Assembly (NCBI GenBank): GCA_041678005.1
Contig: JBAYOW010000018.1
Span: forward strand, 1-39,522
Length of the DNA: 39,522 bases
Direction: 5' to 3'
Source: Sulfurivermis sp041678005
Lineage (GTDB): Bacteria > Pseudomonadota > Gammaproteobacteria > Thiohalomonadales > Thiohalomonadaceae
The translations under genes were made by a program, and so were the position numbers. Each line of letters opens with the position of its first letter. Position 1 is the stretch's first letter. Shown one piece after another: positions 16,543 through 24,286 of this stretch. The notes under the pieces are model-generated. The model was not told the origin of the DNA. It worked only from the letters and a program-made list of their open reading frames with translations, and made no database searches.

Positions 16543-17525
16543 TGTCATCCTTGAGCGACAATAAATTACTGCGGCTGGGCCGCACAGTGCTGGAGATCGA
16601 GGCGGCGGCCGTTGCTGCCCTGGCCGAGCGCATCGATGCCAGCTTCACCCGCGCCTGCCACTATATGCTGGCCTGTGAAGGGCGCATCATTGTCACCGGC
16701 ATGGGTAAATCCGGCCACGTCGGCGCCAAGATTGCGGCGACACTGGCCAGCACCGGCTCACCAGCCTTTTTCATCCATCCTGGCGAGGCCAGTCATGGCG
16801 ATTTGGGCATGATTACGGCCAAAGATGTTGTAATGGCCTTGTCTAATTCAGGTGAAACAGCCGAGATACTCACCATTTTACCGTTAATCAAACGTCTGGG
16901 CGTGCCGCTCATAACATTGACCGGCAACCCGCGCTCACGTCTGGCTCAGGCCGCCGAGGCCAATCTTGATATCAGTGTAGAAAAAGAGGCCTGCCCATTG
17001 GGGCTGGCCCCTACCGCCAGCACCACCGCGACACTGGCGATGGGTGATGCACTGTCTGTGGCACTGCTGGAAGCGCGTGGCTTTACCGCTGATGACTTTG
17101 CCATGTCCCATCCGGCGGGTAGTCTGGGGCGGCGTTTGTTGCTGCGCGTGCGCGATATCATGCATCAGGGCGAAAACATTCCGTGCGTACACAAAACGGC
17201 GACAATCCGCGAGGCACTGCTGGAAATGACACGCAAGGGACTGGGCATGACTTCTATCGTTGATGATACAGGGTATGTGGTTGGTATCTTTACCGATGGT
17301 GATTTGCGGCGTTTGCTAGATAATGGCGAGGTAGCCATCGCGAAGATAAATGTCGTCGATGTGATGACGCAAAAATGTACGACTATCCATGCCGACAAGC
17401 TGGCTGCCGAGGCACTGCGCATCATGGAGGAAAGGCGTATCAATGCCCTGCCCGTTACCGATGAGCAAAATCTGCTGTGTGGCACACTCAACATGCATGA
17501 CTTGTTGCGCGCAGGAGTGGCTTGA
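16542..17525 (+). CDS. kdsD: Arabinose-5-phosphate isomerase KdsD
   Basis: KdsD converts ribulose-5-phosphate to arabinose-5-phosphate, the first step to KDO for lipopolysaccharide. The 327-aa protein has a SIS domain (about 40-180; TGMGKSGHVGAKIAATLAS, HPGEASHGDLGMI, SNSGETAEI) and two C-terminal CBS domains (about 205-325). PTASTTATLAMGDALS and HPAGSLGRRLL are family signatures. It is coupled to the HMA gene upstream and has kdsC immediately downstream, which also supports KdsD rather than GutQ. Confidence 0.96.
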   Translation: MSSLSDNKLLRLGRTVLEIEAAAVAALAERIDASFTRACHYMLACEGRIIVTGMGKSGHVGAKIAATLASTGSPAFFIHPGEASHGDLGMITAKDVVMALSNSGETAEILTILPLIKRLGVPLITLTGNPRSRLAQAAEANLDISVEKEACPLGLAPTASTTATLAMGDALSVALLEARGFTADDFAMSHPAGSLGRRLLLRVRDIMHQGENIPCVHKTATIREALLEMTRKGLGMTSIVDDTGYVVGIFTDGDLRRLLDNGEVAIAKINVVDVMTQKCTTIHADKLAAEALRIMEERRINALPVTDEQNLLCGTLNMHDLLRAGVA

Positions 17526-17527
17526 AG

Positions 17528-18052
17528 ATGCAGGACATAATGGAAAAAGCTGCGCTGATCCGGCTGGTGATCTTTGATGTCGATGGCGTGCTCACCGATG
17601 GGCGACTATTCTTTGGTGATAATGGCCAGGAATACAAAGCCTTTCATTCCCGTGATGGACATGGCATGAAGATGTTGCAGGCCAGTGGCGTGGAGCTGGC
17701 CATTATCACCGGACGCACTTCTCAGGTGGTAAGTCATCGTATGGAAAATCTTGGTATTCGACATGTCTATCAGGGCCAGCTCGATAAGCTGCCTGCCTTT
17801 GAGGAGCTGCTCGACAAGCTCTCGCTATCGCCGCAACAGGTTGCCTATGTAGGTGATGATGTCGTGGATCTTCCAATTATGTGTCGCGCAGGTCTTGCCG
17901 TTGCTGTACAGGATGCCTATCCCCTAGTCAAGCAGCATGCCCACTGGATTACTGAACACAACGGCGGCCATGGCGCAGCACGTGATGTCTGTGAGTTGAT
18001 CATGCAGGCACAGGGCGTTTTGGCGGCACGGCTACAAAGCTATCTGACATGA
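17528..18052 (+). CDS. kdsC: KDO-8-phosphate phosphatase KdsC
   Basis: KdsC removes phosphate from KDO-8-P to give KDO in the cytoplasm. The 174-aa HAD-family protein shows DVDGVLTDG (17-25, with the nucleophile Asp), the TGRTS motif II region, and GDDVVDLPIM as motif IV. It has the short, cap-less form that assembles as a tetramer in this family. ATG 17528 is preferred; the TTG at 17522 overlaps the kdsD stop and is the only alternative. Its end overlaps lptC by four bases. Confidence 0.95.
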   Translation: MQDIMEKAALIRLVIFDVDGVLTDGRLFFGDNGQEYKAFHSRDGHGMKMLQASGVELAIITGRTSQVVSHRMENLGIRHVYQGQLDKLPAFEELLDKLSLSPQQVAYVGDDVVDLPIMCRAGLAVAVQDAYPLVKQHAHWITEHNGGHGAARDVCELIMQAQGVLAARLQSYLT

Positions 18053-18615
18053 GCCGCCGCCTACTCGTTGCCCTGCTGCTTGTCATAATGGCCATACTGG
18101 CCATCTGGCTAATTGGCCAGCGTGAGCAGGCTGGTGAAAGGCAGATAGCCGAGCTCAGGCATGTTCCAGAATATTATCTACGCGATGCCACCATCACCCA
18201 GATGAATCCAGGCGGCCAACCTGAACATCGCCTGCTGGCTGAACTTATCGTGCGCCATGCCGATGATGAAACCACGGAGCTGGTCGAGCCCAGGATGACG
18301 CTATACAGCAAACATGATAATCAGGCCATGCCCTGGCAGGTCGATGCAGCGCATGGCCTGATCAGCGCAGAGGGTGAAGAAATATATTTATCCGGTGGTG
18401 TGCAGATTAACCAGCCGCGTGATGGTGGCTCACTGGATTTGCTCACCGAGCATATGCTGCTGCGGCCAGAAGAAAAATATGCAGAAACTGATGCGCCAGT
18501 CACCGTTACCGAGCCAAATGGCAGTCTTGATGCTGTGGGTATGCGCTACTGGATGGCCAGGGAATATCTGGAGTTGCTTGCCCAGGTCAGGGGGATTTAT
18601 GTCCAGTCGCCATAA
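18049..18615 (+). CDS. lptC: LPS export protein LptC
   Basis: LptC is a bitopic inner-membrane protein that takes LPS from LptB2FG and hands it to LptA. The 188-aa product has one N-terminal membrane helix (about 4-23) and a periplasmic beta-jellyroll domain with PEYYLRDATITQMNPGG near the start, typical of the family. It begins in the kdsC stop and its last 17 bases overlap the lptA start, so kdsC-lptC-lptA-lptB behave as one coupled unit. Sequence similarity in this family is low, so position is part of the evidence. Confidence 0.92.
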   Translation: MSRRLLVALLLVIMAILAIWLIGQREQAGERQIAELRHVPEYYLRDATITQMNPGGQPEHRLLAELIVRHADDETTELVEPRMTLYSKHDNQAMPWQVDAAHGLISAEGEEIYLSGGVQINQPRDGGSLDLLTEHMLLRPEEKYAETDAPVTVTEPNGSLDAVGMRYWMAREYLELLAQVRGIYVQSP

Positions 18616-19108
18616 CTTGTTGTTTGTTATTTTGTTTGCCCTGCCGCTACTTGCCAATGCACTGGAGAGCGACCGCGAGCAGCCCATTCATGTGCACGCC
18701 GATTGGGCTGAAATGGATCGAGTGAAGGGTATCAGTCTTTATCGTGGCGATGTCGTGCTCGATCAGGGCAGCCTGCATATAGAAGCCGACTGGGTGCGTG
18801 TATATCACCAGAATGATGAGCTGGAATACATTGAGTCTGAAGGTAGACCAGTACGTTTTCGTCAACGTCCGGAAGGGGCGGCAGAAGATGTCGAGGGCGA
18901 GGCACTGCAACTGGATTACTATGCCCTGGAAGATCGCATTCAATTACGCCAGGATGCCTGGGTACAACATGATGGTGATCGTTTTAGTGGCGAACAAATC
19001 GACTACGACATAATGGGCAACCGTGTAAATGCCAGCAGCGAGGGCAAGTACAGCGGGCGGATTCATGCCATCATCCAGCCCCGCAGCGATGAGAAAAAAA
19101 GACCATGA
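18599..19108 (+). CDS. lptA: Periplasmic LPS transport protein LptA
   Basis: LptA polymerises into the periplasmic bridge that carries LPS from LptC to LptD. The 169-aa precursor has a cleavable signal peptide (about 1-21, ending LLANA). The mature part begins with the LptA/OstA pattern QPIHVHADWAEMDRVKGISLYRGDV and keeps repeating strands such as DVVLDQGSLHIEADWV and FSGEQIDYDIMGNRV (shown in parts). The open frame is longer upstream (from 18374), but that part lies in lptC and lacks a signal peptide, so ATG 18599 is chosen. It overlaps lptB by four bases. Confidence 0.93.
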   Translation: MSSRHNLLFVILFALPLLANALESDREQPIHVHADWAEMDRVKGISLYRGDVVLDQGSLHIEADWVRVYHQNDELEYIESEGRPVRFRQRPEGAAEDVEGEALQLDYYALEDRIQLRQDAWVQHDGDRFSGEQIDYDIMGNRVNASSEGKYSGRIHAIIQPRSDEKKRP

Positions 19109-19836
19109 ACAGCCTGCGCCTACAAGCCAGCGGCCTCATCAAACGTTATAAATCACGCACTGTGGTCAACGAAGTCACGCTGCATGTCGATAGTGGCGAA
19201 GTGGTTGGCCTGTTAGGCCCAAATGGTGCAGGCAAGACAACATCTTTTTATATGATCGTCGGTCTAGTGCCATGCGATGCTGGCAGCATCACCATCGCCG
19301 GACATGACATCACCCGCGATCCAATCCACCGTCGGGCACGGCGTGGCATAGGCTATCTGCCGCAAGAGGCCTCAGTATTTCGCAAGCTCTCTGTGGCCGA
19401 TAACATTCTCGGCGTCCTGGAGATCCGCAGCAAGCTGAGCCGCGCCCAGCGCGAGGAAAAGCTGGAAAATCTGCTACAGGAATTACACATCGAACATATA
19501 CGCAACAACACCGGCATGAGTCTGTCCGGCGGTGAACGGCGGCGGGTGGAGATCGCCCGCGCTCTGGCGGTTGAACCACACTTCATCCTGCTGGATGAAC
19601 CATTTGCAGGTGTTGACCCTCTTTCCGTGTTGGATATTCAAGGCATCATCAAACACCTGCGCGAGCGCAATATCGGCGTCCTTATCACTGACCACAACGT
19701 GCGTGAAACCCTGAGCATCTGCGATCGTGGTTACATTATGAACGACGGCCAGATCATCGCTGCCGGTACACCGGATGAATTACTGCGGGATACGCAGGTA
19801 AGAAAGTTCTATCTGGGCGAACACTTCCGTCTTTGA
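19105..19836 (+). CDS. lptB: LPS export ABC ATPase LptB
   Basis: LptB is the ATPase that powers LPS extraction from the inner membrane with LptF and LptG. The 243-aa protein has Walker A GPNGAGKT (38-45), the LptB-type GIGYLPQEASVFRKLSV, signature LSGGE (140-144) with RRRVEIARALA, Walker B LLDEP (162-166) and the switch His in LITDHNVRETL. It ends the kdsC-lptC-lptA-lptB run. About 400 bases separate it from rpoN, so rpoN probably has its own promoter as well as any read-through. Confidence 0.97.
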   Translation: MNSLRLQASGLIKRYKSRTVVNEVTLHVDSGEVVGLLGPNGAGKTTSFYMIVGLVPCDAGSITIAGHDITRDPIHRRARRGIGYLPQEASVFRKLSVADNILGVLEIRSKLSRAQREEKLENLLQELHIEHIRNNTGMSLSGGERRRVEIARALAVEPHFILLDEPFAGVDPLSVLDIQGIIKHLRERNIGVLITDHNVRETLSICDRGYIMNDGQIIAAGTPDELLRDTQVRKFYLGEHFRL

Positions 19837-20176
19837 AGCCGGCAACACAGCAGTTTTCCATGCTGACATAGTATTTTCTAATCCATAAATGAGCCTGAAA
19901 TAACAGTGGGCTGCTAACTGAAATAGCCGCTATTTTTCATCAAATAGCTGAGCACCACCCCTTTCCCTTGGCGCGGGTATCACGGATACTAGGACTTAAG
20001 CTGTTTTCCCTGAATCCAACGATAGCAGGCATCCTTGTTGCTGCTGACAGGAAATTTTTGACTTGATCGGTAATCTTGAAGTCTTCGACCTTCATCGATG
20101 ACGTTCATCCATAATCATGAACAGACCTTCTCCTGGCACCAGATTTATTTCATCTTGAACAAGACCGACATTATGC
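19837..20176. other. Long gap between lptB and rpoN, possible decayed minus-strand ORFs
   Basis: Nothing here is a recognised gene. On the minus strand two small frames overlap in different phases. One, 47 codons, runs 20235-20092 and starts on top of the rpoN start codon. The other, 39 codons, runs 20108-19989 and reads MNVIDEGRRLQDYRSSQ at its start. Together they could be one small gene broken by a frameshift, or chance. A dyad AAATAGC/GCTATTT is present around 19921-19936. No strong terminator is visible after lptB. Confidence 0.3.
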
Positions 20177-20193
20177 TTGGCACGGTATTTGCG
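20177..20193 (+). promoter_or_regulatory. sigma54-type (-24/-12) promoter candidate ahead of rpoN
   Basis: The sequence TTGGCACGGTATTTGCG matches the sigma54 consensus YTGGCACG-N4-TTGC. The invariant GG (20179-20180) and GC (20191-20192) are exactly ten bases apart, as required. Transcription would begin near 20204, about 30 bases before the rpoN start. A promoter read by the product of the gene it drives suggests autoregulation. No enhancer-like activator site was identified. Confidence 0.6.
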
Positions 20194-20233
20194 GTAGAAT
20201 CCAGCTTTCCTGATTCTGTGCAATTTTGAAGTC

Positions 20234-21751
20234 ATGAAACAGTCCCTACAGCTCAAATTGGGTCAGCAACTCACCATGACCCCGCAGCTACAACAGGCCA
20301 TACGCCTGCTGCAGTTGTCGACGCTTGAGCTACAAATGGAAATCCAGCAAGCACTGGAATCCAATGTCATGCTGGAGCTGGCCGAGGAAGGCGAAGATGA
20401 TACTGAACTGGATATTTTCGCTGAAAATGAGCGCGTCAATTCAATAAATCAGTTGGACGATAGCGGACCATCGTCAGATGAATCTCAGCATACGACAACA
20501 ACTGCCGAGCAGGAGCTGGAATTACAAACCCATATCGACATCCCCGACGAACTGCCGGTAGATAGTGCCTGGGATGATATTTACGACAACATCAGCTACG
20601 GCAGCAGCAGCGGCAACTACGACAACGACTACGACTACACCAGTGCCATCAGTGACACTTCTGGTGAGAGCCTGCAAGAACACCTGAGCTGGCAATTGCA
20701 GTTCACGCCTATGAGTGATACCGACCGCGCCATTGCCGAGACGATCATCGATGCGGTGGATGACGATGGCCTGCTTTACGCGCCACTTGAAGAACTGTAC
20801 GAATGTCTGCGCAAAGAATATGACATTGATTTCGACGAGGTTGAGGCAGTGTTGCGGGCCGTGCAGCATCTTGACCCACCCGGCGTGGCAGCCCGTGACC
20901 TGCGGGAAAGTCTGCAACTGCAATTGCGGCAATTGCACGATGACACTCCACATCAAGCCTTGGCCATGCACTTGCTTGATGAGCATTTTGACTTGCTGGC
21001 CAGCCGGGATTACGCTCAGCTCAAGCGCAGGCTGAAACTGGATGACGAGGCACTAAGCCAGGTCATCACACTGATACAATCGCTCAATCCACGCCCAGGC
21101 GCGCATATTTCAACCGAACGGACGGAATATATTGTCCCCGACGTCATCATATATAAACTCAAGGGGGCCTGGCGGGTAGAGCTGAACCCCGATACCGCCC
21201 CGCGCCTACGCATCAACAGCACCTATGCCGGTATGATGAAGCAGGTGGATCTGGCCAGCGATAACGTCACCATGAAAAACCACCTACAGGAGGCCCGCTG
21301 GTTTCTCAAGAGCCTGCAAAGTCGCAATGAGACCTTGCTTAAGGTAGCGAGCTGCATAGTTGAACACCAGCGCGACTTTCTCGAACAAGGTGAGGTGGCA
21401 ATGAAGGCGCTGGTACTGCATGATATTGCCCAGGAGGTGGAAATGCATGAATCAACCATCTCGCGGGTGACGACAAAAAAATACATGCATACCCCGCGCG
21501 GTATTTTCGAGCTGAAGTATTTTTTCTCCAGCCACGTCAGTACCTCCAGCGGGGGAGAATGTTCGTCCACGGCCATACGGGCGCTGATCAAGAATATGAT
21601 TGCCGAAGAAGATACACGCAAACCACTCAGCGATAACAAGATCGCTCAAATGCTGGGCAAACAGGGGATCAATGTAGCGCGTCGTACTGTGGCCAAATAC
21701 CGCGAGGCCATCAATATCCCGCCGTCCAACGAACGCAAGCGTTTAGCCTGA
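20234..21751 (+). CDS. rpoN: RNA polymerase sigma-54 factor RpoN
   Basis: RpoN directs RNA polymerase to -24/-12 promoters and needs AAA+ activators for open-complex formation. The 505-aa protein has the Gln/Leu-rich activator-interacting region I (1-50, SLQLKLGQQLTMTPQLQQAI). A long acidic, Asp/Ser/Tyr-rich region II spans about 55-140 and includes a run of Ser, Gly, Asn, Asp and Tyr. The core-binding domain follows, and the RpoN box ARRTVAKYRE is at 482-491. It is followed by hpf and ptsN, the standard rpoN cluster. Confidence 0.97.
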   Translation: MKQSLQLKLGQQLTMTPQLQQAIRLLQLSTLELQMEIQQALESNVMLELAEEGEDDTELDIFAENERVNSINQLDDSGPSSDESQHTTTTAEQELELQTHIDIPDELPVDSAWDDIYDNISYGSSSGNYDNDYDYTSAISDTSGESLQEHLSWQLQFTPMSDTDRAIAETIIDAVDDDGLLYAPLEELYECLRKEYDIDFDEVEAVLRAVQHLDPPGVAARDLRESLQLQLRQLHDDTPHQALAMHLLDEHFDLLASRDYAQLKRRLKLDDEALSQVITLIQSLNPRPGAHISTERTEYIVPDVIIYKLKGAWRVELNPDTAPRLRINSTYAGMMKQVDLASDNVTMKNHLQEARWFLKSLQSRNETLLKVASCIVEHQRDFLEQGEVAMKALVLHDIAQEVEMHESTISRVTTKKYMHTPRGIFELKYFFSSHVSTSSGGECSSTAIRALIKNMIAEEDTRKPLSDNKIAQMLGKQGINVARRTVAKYREAINIPPSNERKRLA

Positions 21752-21789
21752 ACAAATCATTAACCTTAAACCATCTCAAGGAGATATCC

Positions 21790-22119
21790 ATGCAACTCAA
21801 TATTACCGGTCACCATGTCGACATCACACCTGCCTTGCGCGACTATGTCAACAGCAAGCTGGGTCGTCTGGAGCGCCACTTTGACCACGTCACCAATGCA
21901 CATGTGGTACTGAGCGTAGAGAAGCTGCGCCACAAGGCCGAAGCCACTTTCTCGATCACTGGTAATAACCTGTTCGCTACCGCTGAAGAAGCCGACATGT
22001 ATGCAGCTATTGATGTCCTTGCCGATAAGCTCGTTCGTCAAATCAAGAAACACAAGGAAAAACTTACTGACAGGCGCACGGAAGGCGGTTCACTGAAAGA
22101 CATGCCTGCCGACGAATAG
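21790..22119 (+). CDS. hpf: Ribosome hibernation promoting factor HPF, short form
   Basis: HPF binds the 30S decoding region in stationary phase and helps form 100S ribosome dimers or inactive ribosomes. The 109-aa protein is the short form (no C-terminal dimerisation domain). It shows MQLNITGHHVDITPALRDYV, then LERHFDHVTNAHVVLSVEK and ADMYAAIDVLADKLVRQIKKHKEK, quoted in parts. A good AAGGAGAT ribosome-binding site precedes it. It lies between rpoN and ptsN, its usual place (yhbH). Confidence 0.95.
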   Translation: MQLNITGHHVDITPALRDYVNSKLGRLERHFDHVTNAHVVLSVEKLRHKAEATFSITGNNLFATAEEADMYAAIDVLADKLVRQIKKHKEKLTDRRTEGGSLKDMPADE

Positions 22120-22141
22120 CCTGATCAGAATAACCTTCACC

Positions 22142-22603
22142 ATGTTGATTGCAGAACTGTTGACGGCCGAACGCATCGCTTTGGGCGACAGATCGACCAG
22201 TAAAAAACGGGTGCTGGAGCAACTTAGCTCGCTCATTGCAACAGGCCAGCCTGCCTTGAATGTAAGCGAGGTATTCGACAGTCTGAATACCCGTGAACGA
22301 CTTGGCAGCACTGGCCTGGGGCATGGCGTTGCCATCCCCCATGGGCGCGTTAAAAACAGCACTGAAACCATCTGTGCCTTCATAAAACTACAGCAGCCGA
22401 TAGATTTTGATGCTATCGACGGCGAACCGGTTGATCTATTGTTTGGTCTGCTGGTACCCGATCAATCCACTGAAGAGCATCTGCAACTGCTGGCGCAATT
22501 AGCTGAAATGTTCAGTGATACAGCCTTCGTCAAGAGACTGCGCACTGCAGGCTCTGTCACTGCACTGCACAGCCTGCTGACCGGCTGGAAACCTTCGGCC
22601 TGA
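22142..22603 (+). CDS. ptsN: Nitrogen-regulatory PTS enzyme IIA(Ntr), PtsN
   Basis: PtsN is the final phosphoacceptor of the nitrogen PTS and regulates targets such as potassium transport rather than moving sugar. The 153-aa EIIA fructose/Ntr-type domain has the phosphorylated His67 in GHGVAIPHGRVKN; STGLGHGVAIPHG is the family signature. A C-terminal LLVPDQSTEEHLQLLAQLAEMF is conserved. Its Shine-Dalgarno is poor (AACCTTCACC upstream). It is 15 bases ahead of hprK. Confidence 0.95.
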   Translation: MLIAELLTAERIALGDRSTSKKRVLEQLSSLIATGQPALNVSEVFDSLNTRERLGSTGLGHGVAIPHGRVKNSTETICAFIKLQQPIDFDAIDGEPVDLLFGLLVPDQSTEEHLQLLAQLAEMFSDTAFVKRLRTAGSVTALHSLLTGWKPSA

Positions 22604-22618
22604 CACGCCCAGGCAAGC

Positions 22619-23581
22619 ATGCCCGTCGCCCCTCTCAGCCTGCGTAACCTGTTTGAAATCTACCAGCATCGGCTGGCTCTGCACTGGCTGGCTGGTCATG
22701 CCGGTGCAGTACGCAGTCTGCATTCGGCCGAGGAATCAGAAGCACCACTGGTCGGCTATCTCAACCTGATACACCCAGCCCGACTGCAGATCCTTGGCGC
22801 TGCCGAGCTGGATTATCTCTCCAGTCTGGATGAAAAAACCTATAACGAAGCACTAGGCAATCTGTTTACCCACCCTACCCTGGCGGTATTCATCGCAGGC
22901 GGGCTGCACCCACCTGTTAGCCTGCGGCGTGCAGCCGATCAACATAATACCGCCTTGATCGGCTCTGCCCTGGCCAGTGACAAGCTGCTGAACCATCTGG
23001 ATTATTATCTCAATGACTTGTTGGCGGACAAGCAGGTTGTGCATGGCGTATTCATGGATGTCATGGGCATAGGCGTATTGCTCACCGGCGAAAGCTCAGT
23101 GGGCAAGAGCGAGCTGGCCTTGGAGTTGATCTCGCGTGGTCACGCCTTGATCGCCGATGATGCGCCGGAGTTCTATCGGGTTGGGCCAGATTCACTGCGT
23201 GGCAGTTGCCCTGAGCTACTACAGGATTTTCTTGAGGTGCGCGGCCTTGGTCTGCTCGATATCCGTGCCATGCTCGGCGACAGTGCGGTAAAACGACACA
23301 AAATCCTGCGCCTGATCGTCAATCTTATCCACGTAGACAAGAGCGATATCAACAGCATAGACCGTCTGCAAGGTAGTTACAGCAACCGCACCTTATCTGA
23401 AGTCAACGTGCCTGAAATCCAATTGCCCGTCGCCCCTGGCCGCAACCTGGCAGTGCTGGTAGAGGCCGCAGCCAGAAATCATATCCTGCGTGAAAATGGC
23501 TACGATGCCACTGGCCATTTTATCGCCCGTCAACACAGATTGATGATGCAGGAAGAACAGGAAAAAAACAGCAATGAATGA
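22619..23581 (+). CDS. hprK: HPr kinase/phosphorylase HprK
   Basis: HprK phosphorylates HPr on Ser46 and removes that phosphate, linking PTS flux to metabolism. The 320-aa protein has an N-terminal regulatory half and a C-terminal kinase core. That core has His142, Walker A GESSVGKS (157-164), LIADD (177-181) and the HprK signature EVRGLGLLDIRAM. The partner HPr in this cluster keeps Ser46, so the pair should work. It is followed directly by EIIA(Man) (8-base overlap); rapZ, present between them in several relatives, is absent. Confidence 0.95.
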   Translation: MPVAPLSLRNLFEIYQHRLALHWLAGHAGAVRSLHSAEESEAPLVGYLNLIHPARLQILGAAELDYLSSLDEKTYNEALGNLFTHPTLAVFIAGGLHPPVSLRRAADQHNTALIGSALASDKLLNHLDYYLNDLLADKQVVHGVFMDVMGIGVLLTGESSVGKSELALELISRGHALIADDAPEFYRVGPDSLRGSCPELLQDFLEVRGLGLLDIRAMLGDSAVKRHKILRLIVNLIHVDKSDINSIDRLQGSYSNRTLSEVNVPEIQLPVAPGRNLAVLVEAAARNHILRENGYDATGHFIARQHRLMMQEEQEKNSNE

Positions 23582-23978
23582 AGCTCCGGTGGGGATATTG
23601 CTGATCACCCATGATCCATTGGGTAAGATCTTGCGTGATACCGCCGAGGCCATTCTTGGCCACTGTCCACTGTCACTGGCCGTGCTCACCGTGCCTATGG
23701 ATGCCGATCCAGAAAACGCTGCCGCCGAGGCACGTCGTCTGGCCACCTCGCTCAATCAAGGTGCCGGTGTACTGGTGTTGTCCGATCTCTATGGCTCCAC
23801 GCCCAGCAACATCGCCTGTCAATTGGCTGACTGGAAACATGTGCAGGTCGTCTCTGGCCTCAATCTGCCAATGCTGCTGCGTGTCTGCAATTATCATGCA
23901 TTGACACTGGCTGAGCTGGCGGAAAAAGCGCACAGTGGCGGCCATGACGGCATTGTGCTGTGTAGCAAAAACAGCTGA
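23574..23978 (+). CDS. PTS EIIA component, mannose (ManX-type) family
   Basis: A 134-aa single EIIA(Man)-type domain. The phosphorylated His is His13 in LLITHDPLG; SDLYGSTPSNIACQL and GLNLPMLLRVCNYH are the family blocks. No EIIB/C/D sugar permease is near, so a regulatory rather than transport role is likely. This matches the 'incomplete' PTS of many proteobacteria that pair HPr, HprK and an EIIA(Man). It starts 8 bases inside hprK. HPr follows after a 308-base gap containing repeat copy C. Confidence 0.93.
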   Translation: MNEAPVGILLITHDPLGKILRDTAEAILGHCPLSLAVLTVPMDADPENAAAEARRLATSLNQGAGVLVLSDLYGSTPSNIACQLADWKHVQVVSGLNLPMLLRVCNYHALTLAELAEKAHSGGHDGIVLCSKNS

Positions 23979-24123
23979 AACAAGCCACGAAGCCACTGTA
24001 CAACTACCTGCTTAACTATCACTGTGTTAAAAGCCTGCTCTTAATACCTGTTTACCAAGCTCTCTGGCAGGTTTTTGCTTGTGCTAGCGCCCTCGTTAAC
24101 CTGATTCACAGGTTCTCTGGCGC
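23979..24123. other. Gap after EIIA(Man) with short inverted repeats
   Basis: The full gap to HPr is 308 bases; this part holds no gene. AACCTG/CAGGTT (24098-24114, 5-base loop) is a perfect short hairpin without a T-run. ACCTG (near 24040) and CAGGTTTTT (near 24068) could form a weak terminator-like stem with a long loop. The rest of the gap is repeat copy C, its hairpin tail and the HPr leader. Confidence 0.35.
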
Positions 24124-24207
24124 ATGAAAAAAACTCTTTTTTTCTGAGGATACAATGACTTGTTTCTATTTGCGTAAGAACCAAAACAGCCGATTATTTT
24201 TTCTCAT
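24124..24207 (+). repeat. Dispersed 84-86 bp repeat, copy C
   Basis: Core from ATGAAAAAAACTC to TTTTTTCTCAT. Aligned by eye with copies A and B, it shares the inverted ends (RTGAGAAAAA), a CTC shortly after the left end, and a central GAGG. With copy A it also shares GAGGATACAATGA and TTTGCGTRARARCCAAAA. It runs in the direction of the gene before it (EIIA). The AAAAAAA-CTC-TTTTTTT dyad at its left end is specific to this copy. Two further copies are at 31222-31307 and 33523-33608. Confidence 0.65.
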
Positions 24208-24274
24208 TAGCGCGGCATCAGGCTCGCAAACCATGCCAGCGCCGTGCTACCCGATGAAATATACTGGCCAATGA
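24155..24274 (+). CDS. 39-codon reading frame inside and after repeat copy C
   Basis: A possible small peptide starting MTCFYLRKNQNSRLFFL. It has GAGG seven bases before the ATG. Its first 17 residues resemble the frame in copy A (MSRFCLRESQNSQLSFL), although the two copies differ at many bases, some of them silent. It ends 12 bases before the HPr start, so it could be a leader peptide or just repeat sequence. Copy B lacks the ATG, which argues against a universal coding role. Confidence 0.3.
   Translation: MTCFYLRKNQNSRLFFLISAASGSQTMPAPCYPMKYTGQ
24208..24249 (+). repeat. Palindromic tail next to repeat copy C
   Basis: TAGCGCGGC (24208-24216) pairs with GCCGTGCTA (24241-24249), a 9-bp stem with one G-T pair and a 24-base loop. 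A related segment (ATCAGGC ... GCCAGCGCCGTGCTA) occurs next to copy B at about 33469-33522, but inverted relative to the repeat core. No T-run follows, so it is not a classic terminator. Confidence 0.5.
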
Positions 24275-24286
24275 TCGGAAACTTTT

